From: JANNGC01 sp043757045
GTDB taxonomy: Bacteria; Verrucomicrobiota; Verrucomicrobiia; Limisphaerales; SIBH01
DNA: 64,000 bases
Direction of reading: 5' to 3'
Assembly: GCA_043757045.1 (NCBI GenBank)
Contig: JAYVQC010000097.1
Coordinates: 8,042-72,041, forward strand
The notes below the pieces were generated by a model that was not told where the DNA came from, made no database searches, and saw only the letters and a program-made list of their open reading frames with translations. Both the position numbers and the translations under genes were made by a program. Within the stretch, counting starts at the first letter, position 1. Every line of letters begins with the position of its first letter. Shown here in pieces: positions 41,692-49,648 of the stretch.

Positions 41692-42054
41692 TCATCCGCC
41701 CCGATAAACGCAGCGCGACAGGCAAGTCTCGGCCACGGCTATTTCCGCGAGCCACGGCAGTTGCGGCTGGAGCCGGTCCCAGATCCATTTCGCCAGCATC
41801 TCGCTCGTGGCGTTTTCGAGGCCCGGTATGTCGTTCAGGTAATAATGATCGAGCCGGTCGAGCAACGGCCTGAAGGCTTCGGAGATTTCCGAGTAGTCCA
41901 TGAGCCAGCCCATGTGCGGATCGCATTCGCCGGCCACGACCACTTCCACGCGGAAGCTGTGGCCGTGGAGGCGCGCGCATTTGTGATCGGCGGGGACGTT
42001 CGGCAGCTTGTGTGCGGCTTCAAACTGAAAGGTTTTTCTAAGTTCAATGTTCAT
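41692..42054 (-). CDS. queD: 6-carboxytetrahydropterin synthase QueD
   Basis: 120 residues from the ATG at 42054 (MNIELRKTF); a further upstream ATG lacks homology. Metal-binding and catalytic motifs: FEAAHKLP, then DHKCARLHGHSF with the active-site cysteine and two histidines, MGWLMDYSEI, and LDHYYLND, all standard for QueD. It makes 6-carboxytetrahydropterin in queuosine biosynthesis. Other que genes are not nearby. Confidence 0.94.
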   Translation of the reverse strand: MNIELRKTFQFEAAHKLPNVPADHKCARLHGHSFRVEVVVAGECDPHMGWLMDYSEISEAFRPLLDRLDHYYLNDIPGLENATSEMLAKWIWDRLQPQLPWLAEIAVAETCLSRCVYRGG

Positions 42055-42126
42055 AAATTTAGTTCGTGATGCGTGGTGCGTGAGCAAGCCATTTCAGCTT
42101 TCTGCTTTTTGTTTTCAGCTTTGGTT

Positions 42127-43479
42127 TCAACTTTCCCAATCCGTCCATGTCACCAGGTCGCCAAGCGCGGGGCGACCGTCGTGCCGCCAGGTGAGCGGCG
42201 GTTGTTGCATTGCGCCGAGCGGGCACAAGCGCGTGACGCCCCGGCGGGCGAATTGCGTGGCCAGTTCACGCGCCCGGTCGCCGGTCGCGGCGAGGCCGAC
42301 GGTGGAAACTTTTCCGCGCACGCTCTCGGCTTGGCGCATGGCTTCGGCGGCGTCAGAGACGGGCTTCACGTAGATGAAGCGGTTCAGGCACGAGAGTTGA
42401 AATTGCGGATCAGCTTCATACACCACGGTCCATGCGGTGGAGCCTTCGCTGCGCCAGAGCTTGGTGTCGTTCGTGGCGGCGGCGCGCATTTCGTAGAAAC
42501 TTCGGCGCGACGCGATGACGGCGGCGGCTTCCGTGGCGAGCGGACCGCGCGGCTCGATGGCTTCCTGCTTCGCCAGTTCCTCGGCGATCAATTCGGCAAA
42601 TTTCTCCGCGCCCACCGCGCCGCCGTGCTCGACGTAGAACAAATGCGGCGAAAGACAGCCGAGTTGATTCCACGCCCCCAGGTCCGCCACGGCGCGCAAC
42701 ACCGTCTTCGGCAACTCGAAGCGCGTGAGCGCATCACCGGTCACGTAACCGAAACTCACGCGATGGCCGTAGCCGAGGAAACGCACGCGCGGCGGCAGTT
42801 TCTTCTGCACGATGGCGAGCGTTTCATCCGAGCCGGTGCAGGTCACGCAATCAGCCTCGGCGAAGAGCGCCTGCTCCAGCGGGTCGGTGCCGCCGGGCCA
42901 CTCGGCAATTTCCAGGCACGACGCCATCTTCGGTTCCACTTCGTAAATCGAATGCGCGAACAGTCGCGGCAGCAACGACGTGCCGCGCGCGCACTTCACC
43001 ATCTGCGCCGAGCGCGTGAGGAATCCAAGCACGATGCTGAAGATCGCCGGATTCGGGATGTTCCCCGCCGTGATGTGGACGAGCAGTTCCGGCCCGCGGG
43101 CCAGCGCCTGCGTGTCACTCGCGCGGTCGGTGCTGAAACGATCCAATCGCTCGATGTGTCCGAGGTCTTGCGCGATGAGCGCGTGGAGATTTTCCGCCGT
43201 GAAGGTTTTGAAGAACGCGTCGAGTCCGCGTGCGAGGGTCGTCGTGTTGAATCCGGTTTCGGCCCCGCCGCGTTCGAGCGCGAGCTTGCGGAAGGGATTC
43301 TCCGGTTCGAGCCAGCTTTGCGCCGTGGCCGCGAGCACGCCCACGATGCTGCTCGTCGAGCGTGTGGCGAGATATTGCTCGCGATTGCGCTTCAACGTCT
43401 GGCACGCCTCGGTCACCAGGGTGGGCGTGATGGCGTGTTCAGGCGGCAAGTCGGCGATGAAATAGTGGGGCAGGTTCAT
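42127..43479 (-). CDS. LuxC-like acyl-CoA reductase
   Basis: 450 residues of the LuxC / acyl-CoA reductase family. Recognisable parts are HITAGNIPNPAIFSIVLG, FLTRSAQMVKCARGT, and the presumed acyl-thioester cysteine in AWNQLGCLSPHLFYVE, with RFLGYGHRVSFGYV between. LuxC reduces activated fatty acids to aldehydes. A LuxE-like acyl-protein synthetase lies at 45147-46490 and an MFS transporter sits between them. No luxAB luciferase is in the window, so an aldehyde for another pathway is more likely than light emission. Confidence 0.85.
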   Translation of the reverse strand: MNLPHYFIADLPPEHAITPTLVTEACQTLKRNREQYLATRSTSSIVGVLAATAQSWLEPENPFRKLALERGGAETGFNTTTLARGLDAFFKTFTAENLHALIAQDLGHIERLDRFSTDRASDTQALARGPELLVHITAGNIPNPAIFSIVLGFLTRSAQMVKCARGTSLLPRLFAHSIYEVEPKMASCLEIAEWPGGTDPLEQALFAEADCVTCTGSDETLAIVQKKLPPRVRFLGYGHRVSFGYVTGDALTRFELPKTVLRAVADLGAWNQLGCLSPHLFYVEHGGAVGAEKFAELIAEELAKQEAIEPRGPLATEAAAVIASRRSFYEMRAAATNDTKLWRSEGSTAWTVVYEADPQFQLSCLNRFIYVKPVSDAAEAMRQAESVRGKVSTVGLAATGDRARELATQFARRGVTRLCPLGAMQQPPLTWRHDGRPALGDLVTWTDWES

Positions 43480-43495
43480 GAGAAAATGATCTGTG

Positions 43496-43674
43496 ATGCC
43501 TCACGCCAAGGCCGCAAAGGTCGCAAAGAAGTTGTTCGGGAAATAGCCACAGAGAACCCAGAGAACACAAAGAGTGCCTCGTTCCTTCTGGGTGTTCTTT
43601 GTGGCCATTGTTTTTTCAAGCCGTGCCGCCACTTTTTTCCCCTTTGCGTCCTTCGCGCCCTTTGCGTGAGGCAT
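43496..43674. repeat. Two nested inverted repeats between luxC-like and MFS genes
   Basis: Outer arms 43496-43528 (ATGCCTCACGCCAAGGCCGC...) and 43642-43674 (...CGCCCTTTGCGTGAGGCAT). Inner arms 43546-43574 (GCCACAGAGAACCCAGAGAA...) and 43585-43605 (CTTCTGGGTGTTCTTTGTGGC). The inner family is the same as the middle layer at 38023-38197. Confidence 0.85.
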
Positions 43675-43678
43675 TTCT

Positions 43679-44977
43679 TCATCGGGCCGGTCCTTCCTTG
43701 AAAGCTTGTTCGCGATTTCCGAGCGCGTGCAGGCACGGCAACCCCAGCAGTGACAGCAACAGAAACACCGCGAGCCAGCCGTAGAGCGGATAGTACGCCG
43801 CCACCTCCGTCTTGCGCGCGCCGAAGCTTTCGACCCATTTGCCCACGATGAAGTGCGAGAGATTGCCCAGCAGCCCGCCGATGGTGATGAACAATCCGAA
43901 CACGCGCCCGCGCACCGCGTTCGGCACCGCCTCCATCAACGCCGCCTCCACGATGGGATAGCTCGCGAGGAAAAAGAATCCATAGACCAGCAACGTCGGC
44001 ACCACCCACGCCGCTGGCACATGCGGAAACGCCGCGACGAATCCCGCCGAGATGACGATGAGCGTCGCCGCCCAACGCAGTCGCGCGCGGTCGCTGAAGT
44101 GGCCGAAGAGCGGATTGCTGATCGCCGAGGCCACGAACAGCACGCTGATGGTCAGTCCGGTTCGCCCCACGTCGAAGCCGCGCGCCTTTTGCAGAAACAA
44201 CGAGCCGACCGTGCTCATGCTGCTGCCCGTGAAATCGCGCAGGAGGAACATGAACGCCGCCGCGAGGAACATCAGCCACAGCGCGGGCGTGGGGAACATC
44301 GGTTCGGGCTTGGCAAGTCGCGCGCCGGAGTTGCGGACCGCCATGTCCGCAGTCGCTTCATTCTTGGCGAGGTTCTGCGGACATGGCTGTCCGCTGCTCT
44401 GATGCGCCGCATGCTCATCCGCCAGCCACGCGAACAGCGCGGCCATCACCAGTCCCGCCACGCCGAGTTCCGCGACCGGCCAACGCCAGTCGCCCGTCAT
44501 CTGTGCGCGCCAGCCGGCGTAAAGTGGCCCCAGGCAAAATCCCACGCTCGCCCCGATGCCGAGCGTTCCGAGCGCGCGTCCCGTTGTCCCCGGATACAAT
44601 TGCGCCACCAGGGCCGTGGCCGCCGGATGAAAAAAACTTCCGCCCAAGCCCGCGACGATCACACACGCCAGCGCCAGCGGATAAGTGGGCGCGAAGGCCA
44701 GTCCCATGAAGCCCAGCGAGTTGATCAGCAGCCCGACGGTCAGAAGTTTTTTCCGGCTGCACCGATCCGCGAGCACGCCCATCGCGTAGCTCGGCAGGAA
44801 ATACGCGACCAACAACACGGTCACGAGCAACGTCGCGTCCTCCACCGAATCGCGCCGATAGAACGCCTGCATCGGCAGGTAGAGCGGGATGAGCGCGATC
44901 TGGTAGATGTGCGTGAACGCGTGCAAGACCGTGGTCAATGTCAGCGTGCGGGAGCGGTGGGAAGGTGATGCGGTCAT
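43679..44977 (-). CDS. Major facilitator superfamily transporter
   Basis: 432 residues with about twelve hydrophobic segments. The loop 2/3 motif GVLADRCSRKKLLTVG is the MFS signature G-x-(L/V)-(A/S)-D-R-x-x-(R/K)-(R/K), with a second-half counterpart LFGHFSDRARLRW. Between the two six-helix halves is a long cytoplasmic loop (about residues 195-235), part of which is encoded by a 62-bp palindromic insert. Substrate unknown. It lies between LuxC- and LuxE-like genes on the same strand, which suggests transport of a related lipid or aldehyde-derived product. Confidence 0.9.
   Translation of the reverse strand: MTASPSHRSRTLTLTTVLHAFTHIYQIALIPLYLPMQAFYRRDSVEDATLLVTVLLVAYFLPSYAMGVLADRCSRKKLLTVGLLINSLGFMGLAFAPTYPLALACVIVAGLGGSFFHPAATALVAQLYPGTTGRALGTLGIGASVGFCLGPLYAGWRAQMTGDWRWPVAELGVAGLVMAALFAWLADEHAAHQSSGQPCPQNLAKNEATADMAVRNSGARLAKPEPMFPTPALWLMFLAAAFMFLLRDFTGSSMSTVGSLFLQKARGFDVGRTGLTISVLFVASAISNPLFGHFSDRARLRWAATLIVISAGFVAAFPHVPAAWVVPTLLVYGFFFLASYPIVEAALMEAVPNAVRGRVFGLFITIGGLLGNLSHFIVGKWVESFGARKTEVAAYYPLYGWLAVFLLLSLLGLPCLHALGNREQAFKEGPAR
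44333..44394. repeat. 62-bp inverted-repeat insert in the MFS central loop
   Basis: Left arm GCGGACCGCCATGTCCGCAG (44333-44352) pairs with the right arm at 44375-44394 (CTGCGGACATGGCTGTCCGC) at 19 of 20 positions. It encodes about 20 residues in the loop that joins helices 6 and 7, the most insertion-tolerant part of an MFS protein. Confidence 0.85.
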
Positions 44978-45013
44978 GTTTCGTTGCCCACTGGTTTTGC
45001 CGGGCGCTCTGGA

Positions 45014-45114
45014 AAAGCGGCGCTAAAGCGACCGCACTCCAAACGCTGGCGCGCAGCATCAGACGCCTCTTCACGCGCGAAGCGTTTGGAGTGCGGTCGC
45101 TTTAGCGCCGCTTT
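45014..45114. repeat. 101-bp element with 34-bp perfect terminal inverted repeats
   Basis: Left arm 45014-45047 (AAAGCGGCGCTAAAGCGACC...) is the exact reverse complement of 45081-45114. A second full-length copy, also 101 bp, is at 61427-61527; a fragment is at 25690-25711 and another copy starts at 63983. MITE-like, no ORF. Confidence 0.93.
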
Positions 45115-45146
45115 CGGACCCGAGTGGAAGATCGAGAATGTTTGCC

Positions 45147-46490
45147 TCATCGCAACGCCCCGGGGTCGAGGCTCATCAACGAACAACCGCGCGGTTCAGC
45201 TTGCGTCGCGCGGCCGAGCAGCTCGAAGCCATCGCCTCGTTTCACGGTGAGGTCTTCCGTTTGAATCGCCAGCACGCTGCGGACATTCGCCAGATCGAAA
45301 AGGCGAAGCAACCCGGTTTCGCCCTCGGCGACCTCTAGGCCTGTTTCCGGTGAGATGACTCGCGCGCGACACCAAGGCGGGAAGTGGAAGGCGCGGGGAC
45401 AGGGAGACAAGGTGACTTGGGGACTGACGCTGGCCTGACCTTGGGCCTTGGACCTTGGACCTTGGACTTCCCCCGCCACTCTGTCGTACGCCTGCGAACT
45501 GAGTTCGCTCATGCCGTATTCGGTCACGATGTTTTCCGGCGCGATGCCGAGGTGCTTGGTGATGAGCGCGTGGAGTTCGGCCTTCGGCACTTCGCGCGAC
45601 TGGCCTTTGTAGCCGCCGGTTTCCAAGACGCGTGAGCCGCGTGCGAGTTTGTAGCGCATGTTGTTTACGGCGAAGTGATCGAGCAGGTGAACGAAGTTGA
45701 ACGCGGTGCCGAGCAGCATCAGCGGACGATTCGCGCACATGGATTTGCGGATGGCGAAGAGCGCGGAGTTGAGGTCGAGCGTCCATGCGCCGCCGGCACT
45801 CGCAGTAGTGGGACTGGCGCCCTCGCCAGTCGCCAGTCCGGCCAGCGCCCCCGCGGGCCGAACACCAAGCGGTGGCGCTTGGTGGACTATGACAGGCGGG
45901 GGCGCCTGTCCCACTACCACTAGCCCGGCGAACAGGGAATCACGCGCGCCGAATTCGCGGCGCACGGTGTCGAACATGTGGACGAGCGAGGAGTTCGGCG
46001 CGGCGGCGGGCGGAGGTGTGAGTGCGAGCATCGGCAGCTTGTCGAGCGGGCCGAGGAGTTGCTCGTCCATGAGATCGTTCAAGTCGGCAAGCAGATGACG
46101 CTCAAACCACGGGAGCAAGGAAGCCTCGTAAATCGCCAGCGACTCCGCCGAATGAAAATGCCGGCTGCGTCGCTGCTCGGTGGTGCCGCTGGAGAAGAAG
46201 CACGCCGTGCGCTCGTCCGGCGCGAGGCTGGTGAGTTCGAGTTCCTTGAATGCGCTCGTCGGCACGGCGGGGATTTCCTCCCAGCGCGAAATGTCCGCCG
46301 CGCTTTTCACGCCGCGAAATTCACAGAGCCGTCGGTAAGGCGTGTTGTGCGTGAACTGAAGTTGGAAGAGTGCGAGGGCCAGTTCGTTGAAGGCGGCATC
46401 TGGCTGCGGGCAACCAGACGCACTGAACGCACGCAGGCGCGCGGCGTAATCAGCGAAAGTCAGTTCGTTTGTCATGCGGTTTTGTTTCAA
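45147..46490 (-). CDS. LuxE-like acyl-protein synthetase / acyltransferase
   Basis: 447 residues of the LuxE/adenylate-forming type. FFSSGTTEQRRSRHFHS is the P-loop-like adenylation motif; VTEYGMSELSSQAYD is the conserved E-Y-GM-(S/T)-E motif; the end has GETGLLRLFDLANV and IQTEDLTVKRGDGFELLGR. LuxE activates fatty acids to acyl-AMP and passes them to LuxC. Two inserts interrupt it in frame: residues about 192-229 (113-bp element) and about 341-366 (repeats at 45395-45469). Both fall between conserved motifs, so activity is plausible. MFS and LuxC-like genes follow downstream. Confidence 0.82.
   Translation of the reverse strand: MKQNRMTNELTFADYAARLRAFSASGCPQPDAAFNELALALFQLQFTHNTPYRRLCEFRGVKSAADISRWEEIPAVPTSAFKELELTSLAPDERTACFFSSGTTEQRRSRHFHSAESLAIYEASLLPWFERHLLADLNDLMDEQLLGPLDKLPMLALTPPPAAAPNSSLVHMFDTVRREFGARDSLFAGLVVVGQAPPPVIVHQAPPLGVRPAGALAGLATGEGASPTTASAGGAWTLDLNSALFAIRKSMCANRPLMLLGTAFNFVHLLDHFAVNNMRYKLARGSRVLETGGYKGQSREVPKAELHALITKHLGIAPENIVTEYGMSELSSQAYDRVAGEVQGPRSKAQGQASVSPQVTLSPCPRAFHFPPWCRARVISPETGLEVAEGETGLLRLFDLANVRSVLAIQTEDLTVKRGDGFELLGRATQAEPRGCSLMSLDPGALR
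45395..45469. repeat. In-frame repeat insert in the luxE-like gene, near its 3' end
   Basis: Two unit types lie side by side: GGGGACAGGGAGACAAGGTG at 45395-45424, and tandem ACCTTGGGCCTTGGACCTTGG at 45438-45469. The second encodes VQGPRSK, the same peptide as the insert in the CHAT gene (34512-34540). It replaces a variable loop after the ESLSSQAYD-like motif. Confidence 0.7.
45805..45917. repeat. 113-bp inverted-repeat element in frame in the luxE-like gene
   Basis: Ends GTAGTGGGACTGGCGCC (45805) and GGCGCCTGTCCCACTAC (45917) are reverse complements with one mismatch. It encodes GQAPPPVIVHQAPPLGVRPA and following residues. Intergenic sister copy at 7395-7504. Confidence 0.88.
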
Positions 46491-46570
46491 GCTCCGGCTG
46501 GTTTTCCGCGACAGCCGGACGCGCGGACTGTGCGGGATGGGGCACGGATTGGCAACCGGTGGATTGTCTT

Positions 46571-46674
46571 GGAGCGCGGCCTTCAGGCCGCTTCAGCGCG
46601 CGAGGGGCGGCGGTCTTGAAAAACCCTCACGCCTCGAAACCTGTGAATGTTGAAGCGGCGTGAACGCCGCGGTC
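46571..46674. repeat. Inverted-repeat element, GGAGCGCGGCCTTCAGGCC type
   Basis: Left arm 46571-46595 and right arm 46650-46674 (TGAAGCGGCGTGAACGCCGC...) pair with few mismatches. It lies between the divergent luxE-like and inositol-phosphatase-family genes. Same family as 40732-40836. Confidence 0.78.
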
Positions 46675-46735
46675 CGGTGAGCTCCGTGGAACTGCCCGTT
46701 GCCAATCTTCGTCCCGCTCTCTACGCTCGCGCCGC

Positions 46736-47551
46736 ATGAAGCCATCCGAACTCAAACGTGCTCTCGACGTGGCCGTGAAATCCGCCCGAGCCGCCGGCGC
46801 GTTGATGCAGCAGAATTTCCACCTCCCCAAAAAGGCCAACGAGATCGCGCAGTTCGACATCAAGCTGGAGCTGGACGTGAAGTGCCAGCAGCTCATCGAG
46901 AAAAAACTTGCCGCCGCATTCCCGAAAATTTCCGTGCTCGGCGAGGAGGGCAACAGCGGCGACGCCACCACGCCGCTGCGCTGGGTGCTTGATCCGATTG
47001 ATGGCACGGTGAACTACGCCTACGGCATTCCGCATGCGTGCGTGTCCATCGCGCTACAGGAGAAATCCGCCAAGGTTCATCGCCGCCATTCCCTCACGCC
47101 CGATGGCTACGCCACGCTGCTCGGCGTCGTGTACGATCCATTCACCGACGAGCTGTGGACGGCGACGCAGGGCGGCAAGGCGTTCTTGAACGGCAAAATC
47201 ATTTCCGTGAGCCAGCGCGCGACGCTCGGTGAATCCATCGTGGCGATGGGGTTCTCGAAACGTCAGGACGCGATGACGGAACTGCTTCCGGTGCTGAACC
47301 GCCTCATCCATCGCGTGCGCAAGATTCGCATGATGGGCGCGGCGGCGCTCTCGCTCGTGTATGTCGCGAGCGGACGGCACGACGCGTATCTCGAATACGG
47401 TGTGCGTCTCTGGGACATCGCGGCGGGCGGCTTGATCGTGGAATGCGCGGGCGGGGAATTTTTTCATCAGGCGCTGCCGGGGGAAAATCACGCCTACCGG
47501 CTGGTCGTGAACAACGGTTTGCTTCGGAAGCATCTCAAGGCGTTGATGTGA
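46736..47551 (+). CDS. Inositol monophosphatase family protein
   Basis: 271 residues. Metal-binding motifs are present: LGEEG with the glutamate, WVLDPIDGTVNYAYG (D-P-(I/L)-D-G-T-x-N), and RLWDIAAGGLIVECAG with the late aspartate. The family dephosphorylates inositol-1-phosphate, or related substrates such as 3'-phosphoadenosine-5'-phosphate (CysQ). With sulfite/nitrite-reductase-like genes downstream, a CysQ-like role is conceivable, but they are separated by 282 bp. A short loop (KSAKVHRRHSLTPDGYATLL) looks longer than usual. Confidence 0.9.
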   Translation: MKPSELKRALDVAVKSARAAGALMQQNFHLPKKANEIAQFDIKLELDVKCQQLIEKKLAAAFPKISVLGEEGNSGDATTPLRWVLDPIDGTVNYAYGIPHACVSIALQEKSAKVHRRHSLTPDGYATLLGVVYDPFTDELWTATQGGKAFLNGKIISVSQRATLGESIVAMGFSKRQDAMTELLPVLNRLIHRVRKIRMMGAAALSLVYVASGRHDAYLEYGVRLWDIAAGGLIVECAGGEFFHQALPGENHAYRLVVNNGLLRKHLKALM

Positions 47552-47833
47552 GGATTGCCGTCTCAGCGAAGCATTGACGGCTCGCCGGTGAGTGACGCCG
47601 AGAGCATTTTGCCAGGAGCAATTGTCCCACGCCTCCGTTGTTCAAGTTTGTCCAGCCCGCACAGAACTGAACGCGCCACTTTGCTCATCCGATCGGCGGT
47701 GCGTTTGCGCCCATGCCTATCCAGACACCGCCACCGCCCCTTCCTCGCGCTGAAAACGCCCGCTATGAATCCTTTTGATGCGTTCACCCGGAACCAATCA
47801 AGCGCACGAAAGGCGTGGCATCGTCGTTGCTAA
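47552..47833. other. Intergenic region, 282 bp
   Basis: No gene or clear palindrome seen. A 74-residue minus-strand frame (47563-47787) has no recognisable content and is not called. The promoter of the reductase genes must be here; no riboswitch-like structure was identified. Confidence 0.4.
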
Positions 47834-49648
47834 ATGGGCCGGACGGAAATGAGTTCGACGACTGCTGTTCCTTATGTGCCAACGACCGCGCCTTTCACCG
47901 CCCAGCAACGGGCGTGGTTGAACGGCTATTTTGCGGGCCTGACTTCCTTCGCCGATACGGCCACCGCTTCGACCGGCCCGGCTCCGGCGGTGGTCGCGAA
48001 GAAGCCAGTGTTAATTCTCTACGGCAGCCAGACCGGCTCGGCGGAAGGGCTGGCAAAAAAACTGGCGAAGGATTCCGCGCCGCACGGTCTCGAAGCGAAA
48101 ATCTTGGAAGCCAACGCCTGCGGCCTCGACGTGCTCGCGAATGCGGAGCGCCTGCTGTTCGTGACCAGCACCTGGGGCGAGGGCGACGCGCCGGACAATG
48201 CGACCAATCTTCTCGCCGCCCTCAGCGCGGCAGACGCGCCCAAGCTAGAGAAGCTTTCCTTCTCCGTCCTCGCGCTGGGCGACAAGAACTACTCGGACTT
48301 TTGCGGCGCGGGGAAAAAGTTCGACGCCGCGTTCGAGAAGCTCGGCGCGAAGCGGATTCATCCGCGTGTGGATTGCGATTTGGATTACGAAGCGGCGGCG
48401 AAGGAGTGGAGCGCGGCGGTGCTGGCGAAGCTTGCGGAAGTTATCAGTGACACAGTCATCAGTAATCAGTCACTCCCGGACGGGGCGGCGACTGCACTGA
48501 TTACTGACTCACTGATTACTAAACTCCGGTCCCGCACCAACCCCTTCCCCGCGCGCCTGCTCGTGAACCGCTCGCTGACCGCCGAAGGCTCGGGCAAGGA
48601 AGTGCGTCACTTCGCGATCTCGCTCGCGGACTCAGGCTTGAGCTACGACGCGGGCGATGCGCTCGGCGTCATTCCCACGAACTGCCCCGCGCTGGTCAGC
48701 GACGTTCTCGCCGCGCTCGGGTGCGATGGCGAAGAAGCGGTGAAGTCGCCGGATGGTTCTGAAACCTCCTTCCGCAATGCGCTGCTGCAGCACTACGGCG
48801 TCACGCAGCCGACGAGCGGATTGCTCGAAGCCATTGCTGAACGCGCCCAGAGCGCGGACCTGAAAAATTTCCTCGCGCCCGCGAATAAGGCTGCTCTTGA
48901 GAAGCACCTTCATGGGCGCGAGGTGATGGATTTCCTCCTCGCGCATCCGATGGCGCGCTTCACGCCGCCGGAGTTTGTCGCGCTGCTCCGCAAGCTCACG
49001 CCGCGCCTTTACTCCATCGCGTCGAGTCCCAAGGCGCATCCTGGCGAGGTCCATCTCTGCGTCGGCATCGTGCGCTACGAAGCGCACGGGCGCAGGCGCA
49101 AAGGCGTGTGCTCAACCTTCCTCGCGGATCGCGTCGAGGGCGAAGTGACGGTGCCGGTCTTCACGCAAGTCGCGCATGGATTCCGGCTGCCCGCGAATGG
49201 CGACGTGCCGGTGATCATGGTCGGTCCCGGCACCGGCATCGCGCCCTTCCGCGCGTTCCTCGAAGAGCGTCAGGCCACCTCGGCGCGCGGACGCAACTGG
49301 CTGTTCTTCGGCGACCAGAAGCGCAGCACCGATTTTCTCTACCGCGACGAATTGGAAACGATGTTCAAAGGCGGCGTGCTGACCAAGCTCGACCTCGCCT
49401 TCTCGCGCGATCAGGCGGAAAAGATTTACGTGCAGCACCGCATGACCGAGCACGCGAAAGAACTGTGGTCATGGCTGGAGGACGGCGCGCACTTCTACGT
49501 CTGCGGCGATGCGAAGCGCATGGCGAAGGATGTGGATCTCTCGCTGCATGAGCTGATTCAAACCGCTGGCGGCAAAACCAAAGAGCAGGCCGTTGAATAC
49601 GTCGCCGCGCTCAAGTCCGCGAAACGCTACCAACGCGATGTCTATTGA
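47834..49648 (+). CDS. CysJ-like NADPH flavoprotein (diflavin reductase)
   Basis: 604 residues (a second ATG at 47849). The N-terminal tag FTAQQRAWLNGYFAGL is typical of assimilatory sulfite/nitrite reductase flavoproteins. The FMN domain shows ILYGSQTGSAEGLAKKL and TSTWGEGDAPDN; the FAD domain shows RLYSIASSP and GVCSTFLADR; the NADPH domain shows GPGTGIAPFRAFLEER, FYVCGDAKRMAKDV and the terminal RYQRDVY. It passes NADPH electrons to the siroheme protein encoded next, overlapping by 11 bp. Residues about 203-229, between FMN and connecting domains, are encoded by an ATCAGTAATCAGT-type inverted repeat. Confidence 0.93.
   Translation: MGRTEMSSTTAVPYVPTTAPFTAQQRAWLNGYFAGLTSFADTATASTGPAPAVVAKKPVLILYGSQTGSAEGLAKKLAKDSAPHGLEAKILEANACGLDVLANAERLLFVTSTWGEGDAPDNATNLLAALSAADAPKLEKLSFSVLALGDKNYSDFCGAGKKFDAAFEKLGAKRIHPRVDCDLDYEAAAKEWSAAVLAKLAEVISDTVISNQSLPDGAATALITDSLITKLRSRTNPFPARLLVNRSLTAEGSGKEVRHFAISLADSGLSYDAGDALGVIPTNCPALVSDVLAALGCDGEEAVKSPDGSETSFRNALLQHYGVTQPTSGLLEAIAERAQSADLKNFLAPANKAALEKHLHGREVMDFLLAHPMARFTPPEFVALLRKLTPRLYSIASSPKAHPGEVHLCVGIVRYEAHGRRRKGVCSTFLADRVEGEVTVPVFTQVAHGFRLPANGDVPVIMVGPGTGIAPFRAFLEERQATSARGRNWLFFGDQKRSTDFLYRDELETMFKGGVLTKLDLAFSRDQAEKIYVQHRMTEHAKELWSWLEDGAHFYVCGDAKRMAKDVDLSLHELIQTAGGKTKEQAVEYVAALKSAKRYQRDVY
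48440..48521. repeat. ATCAGTAATCAGT-type inverted repeat in frame in the cysJ-like gene
   Basis: Left units (AGTTATCAGTGACACAGTCA...) and right units (ACTGATTACTGACTCACTGA...) are reverse complements flanking a GGACGGGGCGGCG centre. It encodes VISDTVISNQSLPDGAATAL and following residues in the linker between FMN and FAD domains. Intergenic sister: 11112-11213. Confidence 0.82.

Noticed and set aside
41549..41980. N-terminal extension of the SDR to 380 residues
   Set aside because: It reads through the inverted repeat 41610-41691 and the antisense of queD; the SDR fold starts at the ATG at 41548.
42127..46490. A bioluminescence operon
   Set aside because: No luciferase subunits or flavin reductase accompany the LuxC/LuxE-like genes; only an aldehyde-forming role can be argued.
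47563..47787. 74-residue minus-strand frame upstream of the cysJ-like gene
   Set aside because: Basic low-information sequence with no recognisable motif, ribosome site or neighbour on that strand.
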